This document shows, one piece after another, positions 42,369 through 45,058 of a stretch of 45,058 nucleotides of DNA (its first letter is position 1; every line of letters begins with the position of its first letter). The stretch covers positions 1 to 45,058 of the forward strand of contig CAMLIZ010000014.1 in NCBI GenBank assembly GCA_946480245.1, in the 5' to 3' direction. The DNA comes from an uncultured Pseudomonadota bacterium (GTDB taxonomy: Bacteria > Pseudomonadota > Gammaproteobacteria > Burkholderiales > Burkholderiaceae). Under the pieces are notes generated by a model, which was not told the DNA's origin, did not search any database, and was given only the letters and a program-made list of their open reading frames with translations. The position numbers were made by a program, and so were the translations under genes.

Positions 42369-43223
42369 ATGAGCGATGGCACACCCGCAGAGGAGGCGCG
42401 CCCGCTGCGCATCGGCATCTCCGCACGCCTGATGCACGATCCGCCCCCCGAGCTGGGGTTTCGGAACAAGCGCCTGCAGTACATCGAACAGTCGATCGCG
42501 CACTGGATCATCCGCCACGGCGCACTCGCGTTCATGGTGCCCGCGGTCGATGCCGACTCGGTGCGCGTGGAGCGCGCGCTGTCGATCGGCTGCTACGTGG
42601 ACGTGTTCGACGGGCTCGTGCTGCAGGGCGGGGCTGACGTGGCGCCGGGCACCTACGGCCAGCGGCCGCTCGACACACGCTGGCAGGGCGACGCGGTGCG
42701 CGACCGCTACGAGCTGGCGCTGCTGCGCGAGTTCGTGCGCCAACGCAAGCCGGTGATCGGCATCTGCCGCGGCTGCCAGCTGCTCAACGTGGCCTTCGGC
42801 GGCACGCTCTACCAGGACATCGCCACGCAAGTGGGCGCAGCCCACGCGCACGTCGACAACGACCTCTATGACGAGCTGGTGCACGAGGTCACGCTGGTGC
42901 CCGGCTCCTCGCTCGACAGCCTGTACCCGGCCGAGCGCAAGCTGTGCGTCACCAGCATCCACCATCAAGCGGTGGACAAGCTCGGTGAGGGCCTGGAGGT
43001 GGAGGCCCGCTCCACCGAGGACGGCATCGTCGAAGCGGTGCGCTGGCAAGGCCCGAGCTATGCGCGCGGGCTGCAATGGCATCCGGAGTTCCACGCCGAC
43101 CGCCAGCGCCTGTTGGCTAGCGCGCCGATCATGCTCGACTTCCTCGAGGCCTGTGCGCGGCGCCGGCGTGAGGACGCGGAGGTGACCGCGCCCGTGCCCT
43201 TGCCCGAGGCCGCGCGGCCCTGA
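42369..43223 (+). CDS. Class I glutamine amidotransferase (PuuD-like)
   Basis: 284 residues. The nucleophile elbow GICRGCQLLNVAFGG has C133, and the catalytic His-Glu is in GLQWHPEFHAD. The layout matches PuuD, gamma-glutamyl-GABA hydrolase of the putrescine pathway, though other gamma-glutamyl hydrolases are similar. Product from PuuD would be GABA plus glutamate. No other putrescine genes are adjacent. The ATG at 42369 sits 46 bases after mscS. The 3' end is 3 bases from the convergent cytochrome c stop. Confidence 0.88.
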   Translation: MSDGTPAEEARPLRIGISARLMHDPPPELGFRNKRLQYIEQSIAHWIIRHGALAFMVPAVDADSVRVERALSIGCYVDVFDGLVLQGGADVAPGTYGQRPLDTRWQGDAVRDRYELALLREFVRQRKPVIGICRGCQLLNVAFGGTLYQDIATQVGAAHAHVDNDLYDELVHEVTLVPGSSLDSLYPAERKLCVTSIHHQAVDKLGEGLEVEARSTEDGIVEAVRWQGPSYARGLQWHPEFHADRQRLLASAPIMLDFLEACARRRREDAEVTAPVPLPEAARP

Positions 43224-43226
43224 GCT

Positions 43227-43787
43227 TCAGCCGGGCCGGCGCCCGCGGGCGAACACCGTATCGGAAACGAGGCCGAAGCCGTACAGCACGCGCCTCAGCA
43301 GCGGCAGCTTCTGCTCCACCGCACCACCAGGCACCGAGGGGAGGCTGCGCGTGTACGCCACGATGGCTGCCAGGTCGTCGTCGCCGAGGTGGCTGTAGTC
43401 CTCGGTGGGCATGATCATCACCGGCCGGCCGCTGGGCTTGACGCCATGGCGGATCGTGCGCACCCAGTCGCGCGGCTGGTAGCCGGCGACAGCCGCGCCG
43501 CCCGGCGTGATGTTGGGCGCGCGCAGCACCGTGCCGCGCCCGTCGTTGACGAACTCCCGCCCTGCGCCGTCGGCGCCATGGCATTCGGCGCAGCCGCGCG
43601 TGGCAAAGAGGTCGCGTCCGCGCTCCAGCGACTGCGGGTCGCTGCGATACGGCAGCGGCAGCGCATTCACCGCAATCTGGCGCTTCATGCGCTGCGTGGC
43701 CAGGTGGTCGCCCTCCAGCAGCAGCAGCGGCAACAGCACGGCCAGCGCCAGCGCGGCGATGCCGACAATGCGCACCCAACGGGTCAT
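43227..43787 (-). CDS. Membrane-anchored cytochrome c
   Basis: 186 residues. A signal anchor (IVGIAALALAVLLPLLLL, about 7-24) precedes a class I cytochrome c domain with one haem site CAECH (C66, C69, H70); a methionine in VMIMPTEDY is the likely sixth ligand. The domain faces the periplasm and transfers single electrons. Donor and acceptor are unknown. CGAGGAG precedes the ATG. It follows the Lrp gene by 24 bases on the same strand and may be cotranscribed with it. Confidence 0.92.
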   Translation of the reverse strand: MTRWVRIVGIAALALAVLLPLLLLEGDHLATQRMKRQIAVNALPLPYRSDPQSLERGRDLFATRGCAECHGADGAGREFVNDGRGTVLRAPNITPGGAAVAGYQPRDWVRTIRHGVKPSGRPVMIMPTEDYSHLGDDDLAAIVAYTRSLPSVPGGAVEQKLPLLRRVLYGFGLVSDTVFARGRRPG

Positions 43788-43811
43788 CCCTCGCTCCTCG
43801 TGGTGGTGGGG

Positions 43812-44243
43812 TCAGAGCTTGTGCGTGGACAGCAGGATGCTGGTCTCGGTCTGCGCGATGCCGTCGATCAGCCGGATGCCGCTGAGCACGCGGTCGAAGG
43901 CCTCCAGCGAATCGGCGCGCAACTCGGCCACGATGTCCCAGCGCCCGTTCGTGCTGTGCAGCGCGGTCACGGCAGGGTCGCCACGCAAGGCGCGCAACAC
44001 GTCGTCGGCGCGGTTGCCCTCCACGGCGATCGTCATCAGCGCCCGGATGTGATGGCCCTCCACCTGGGGCCGCAGCCGCACGGTGTAGCCCACGATCACG
44101 CCGTCGCGCTGGAGCCGGGCCAGCCGGTTCTGCACGGTGCCGCGCGCGACGCGCAGCTTCTTGGCCAGCGTGGCCACGGGCAAGCGGGCGTCGTCGCGAA
44201 GCAGCGCGATCAGCTCGCGGTCGGTGTCATCGATACCAGACAT
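43812..44243 (-). CDS. Lrp/AsnC-family transcriptional regulator
   Basis: 143 residues. DDTDRELIALLRDDARLPVATLAKKLRVARGTVQNRLARLQRDGVI is the AsnC-type winged helix-turn-helix, followed by a RAM ligand-binding domain (~65-140). Such regulators respond to an amino acid and often control the neighbour they diverge from, here an ornithine cyclodeaminase-like gene. The ATG at 44243 is chosen; the upstream in-frame extension (to 44372) would cover the intergenic region. A possible -10 (TAAACT) lies at 44277-44272 on the minus strand. Confidence 0.92.
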   Translation of the reverse strand: MSGIDDTDRELIALLRDDARLPVATLAKKLRVARGTVQNRLARLQRDGVIVGYTVRLRPQVEGHHIRALMTIAVEGNRADDVLRALRGDPAVTALHSTNGRWDIVAELRADSLEAFDRVLSGIRLIDGIAQTETSILLSTHKL

Positions 44244-44383
44244 AGTGCCATTTGGTTCTGACAATGTGATCAGTTTAGCTCGCTGATTGCACAGCTCTCT
44301 GGCTTCCTGTTGGCTGGCGCCCTCGGAAGAATGGCCGGAATGCCCGCCGCTGCGCCGCACGTGGCGCGACAACAGGAGACCCC

Positions 44384-45058
44384 ATGACCCGCTTCATCGA
44401 CGTACCCGCCCTGTCCGAGCTCGTGCAGGAGGTCGGTGTCGTGCGCTTCCTCGCCGAGCTGACCGAGACCTTGCGCGAGGACTACCTGCGCTGGCACGAC
44501 TTCGACAAGTCGGCGCGAGTCGCCAGCCACTCCCCGCTCGGCGTGATCGAGCTGATGCCGGTGGCCGACGCGTCGCGCTATGCCTTCAAGTACGTGAACG
44601 GCCACCCGAAGAACACGGCGCGCGGCATGTTCACGGTGATGGCCTTCGGCGTGCTGGCCGATGTGGATACCGGCTACCCGCTGCTGCTGTCCGAACTCAC
44701 GCTCACCACCGCGCTGCGCACCGCGGCCACCTCGGCGCTGGCCGCCAAGGCGCTGGCGCGGCCCGATTCGCGCGTGATGGCGCTGATCGGCAACGGCGCG
44801 CAAAGCGAGTTCCAGGCGCTGGCCTTCCACAGCATGCTGGGCATCAGCGAGATCCGTGCATTCGACATCGACGGCGCGGCCACCGCCAAGCTGATGCAGA
44901 ACCTGGCGCCGTTCCCGGGGCTGAAGGTGGTGCGCTGCGGCTCCACGGCCGAAGCCGTGCGCGGCGCCGACATCGTGACCACGGTCACCGCCGACAAGGC
45001 GCGCGCCACCATCCTCACGCCGGAGATGATCGAGCCCGGCATGCACATCAATGCCGTC
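44384..45058 (+). CDS. Ornithine cyclodeaminase/mu-crystallin family protein, partial
   Basis: 225 residues are present and the gene runs off the window. It has the NAD-binding signature VMALIGNGAQSEFQALAFHSMLGI, the substrate-side K in YAFKYVNGHPKN, and IVTTVTADKARATILTPEMIEPG. Ornithine cyclodeaminase converts ornithine to proline and ammonia with NAD, but other family members reduce ketimines or alanine. An AGGAG site precedes the ATG at 44384. The 140-base gap to the divergent Lrp gene should hold both promoters; I see no clear operator. Confidence 0.93.
   Translation, partial: MTRFIDVPALSELVQEVGVVRFLAELTETLREDYLRWHDFDKSARVASHSPLGVIELMPVADASRYAFKYVNGHPKNTARGMFTVMAFGVLADVDTGYPLLLSELTLTTALRTAATSALAAKALARPDSRVMALIGNGAQSEFQALAFHSMLGISEIRAFDIDGAATAKLMQNLAPFPGLKVVRCGSTAEAVRGADIVTTVTADKARATILTPEMIEPGMHINAV

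Overview
This is a very GC-rich window with densely packed genes. The gene families and layout point to a betaproteobacterium of the order Burkholderiales, probably near the Rubrivivax/Leptothrix/Methylibium group. That placement is my inference from protein style, from the DUF4212/VC_2705-type symporter pair, from the DUF3422 protein and from a Burkholderiales-type intergenic repeat. It does not rest on a database search. No intergenic gap exceeds about 200 bases. I see no insertion sequence, phage, integrase or CRISPR array. This looks like core or shell chromosome, not a mobile island.

Layout. 1-386 is the end of cytochrome c oxidase subunit I. 401-2942 (minus) is a run of small genes: Cys-rich oxidoreductase-like protein, short unknown, GAF, OsmC-like, small membrane protein and acetoacetate-decarboxylase-like protein. 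2989-4470 is a CYTH-CHAD protein. 4497-6150 (minus) holds a PfkB sugar kinase, a GNAT and tRNA-Thr(CGT). 6192-11068 (minus) is prfB (with its +1 frameshift site), pepN and fbp. 11267-17208 (plus) holds a YggT-like/TPR pair, a DUF4212 + sodium:solute symporter pair, a cNMP-CBS-DUF294 regulator and a DEDDh exonuclease. 17215-20462 holds an alpha/beta hydrolase, diverging from a GNAT preceded by a repeat-derived leader ORF, then an acyl-CoA synthetase. 20533-22683 is a GGDEF-EAL protein. 22738-23684 is an XRE/DUF2975 pair facing a 42-residue membrane peptide gene. 23709-28768 holds ybaK, a DksA-like gene, DUF3422, plsY, ridA-like, BON, glutaredoxin-like and YciO/Sua5-like genes. 28819-30629 (minus) is a DMT exporter and a PHP phosphoesterase. 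30633-35094 (plus) is an overlapping operon of TonB receptor, YfiR and CHASE8-GGDEF-EAL protein. 34989-40068 (minus) is MoxR, DUF58, TgpA and MltB. 40095-43223 (plus) is an HDAC-like amidohydrolase, an MscS channel and a class I glutamine amidotransferase. 43227-44243 (minus) is cytochrome c and an Lrp regulator, diverging from an ornithine cyclodeaminase-like gene that runs off the end.

Three signals stand out. First, nine start codons, nearly all at heads of transcription units and without a Shine-Dalgarno, have a -10-like hexamer 6-8 bases upstream, as expected for leaderless mRNAs. Second, the GNAT at 18277 has its ribosome-binding site and the A of its ATG in the 3' arm of a perfect 10-bp hairpin. 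That hairpin is crossed by a 27-codon leader ORF whose stop overlaps the GNAT start, which suggests translational coupling from a dispersed repeat. Third, a TonB receptor-YfiR-cyclase operon looks like an outer-membrane-gated version of the YfiBNR c-di-GMP switch, with an EAL domain added.
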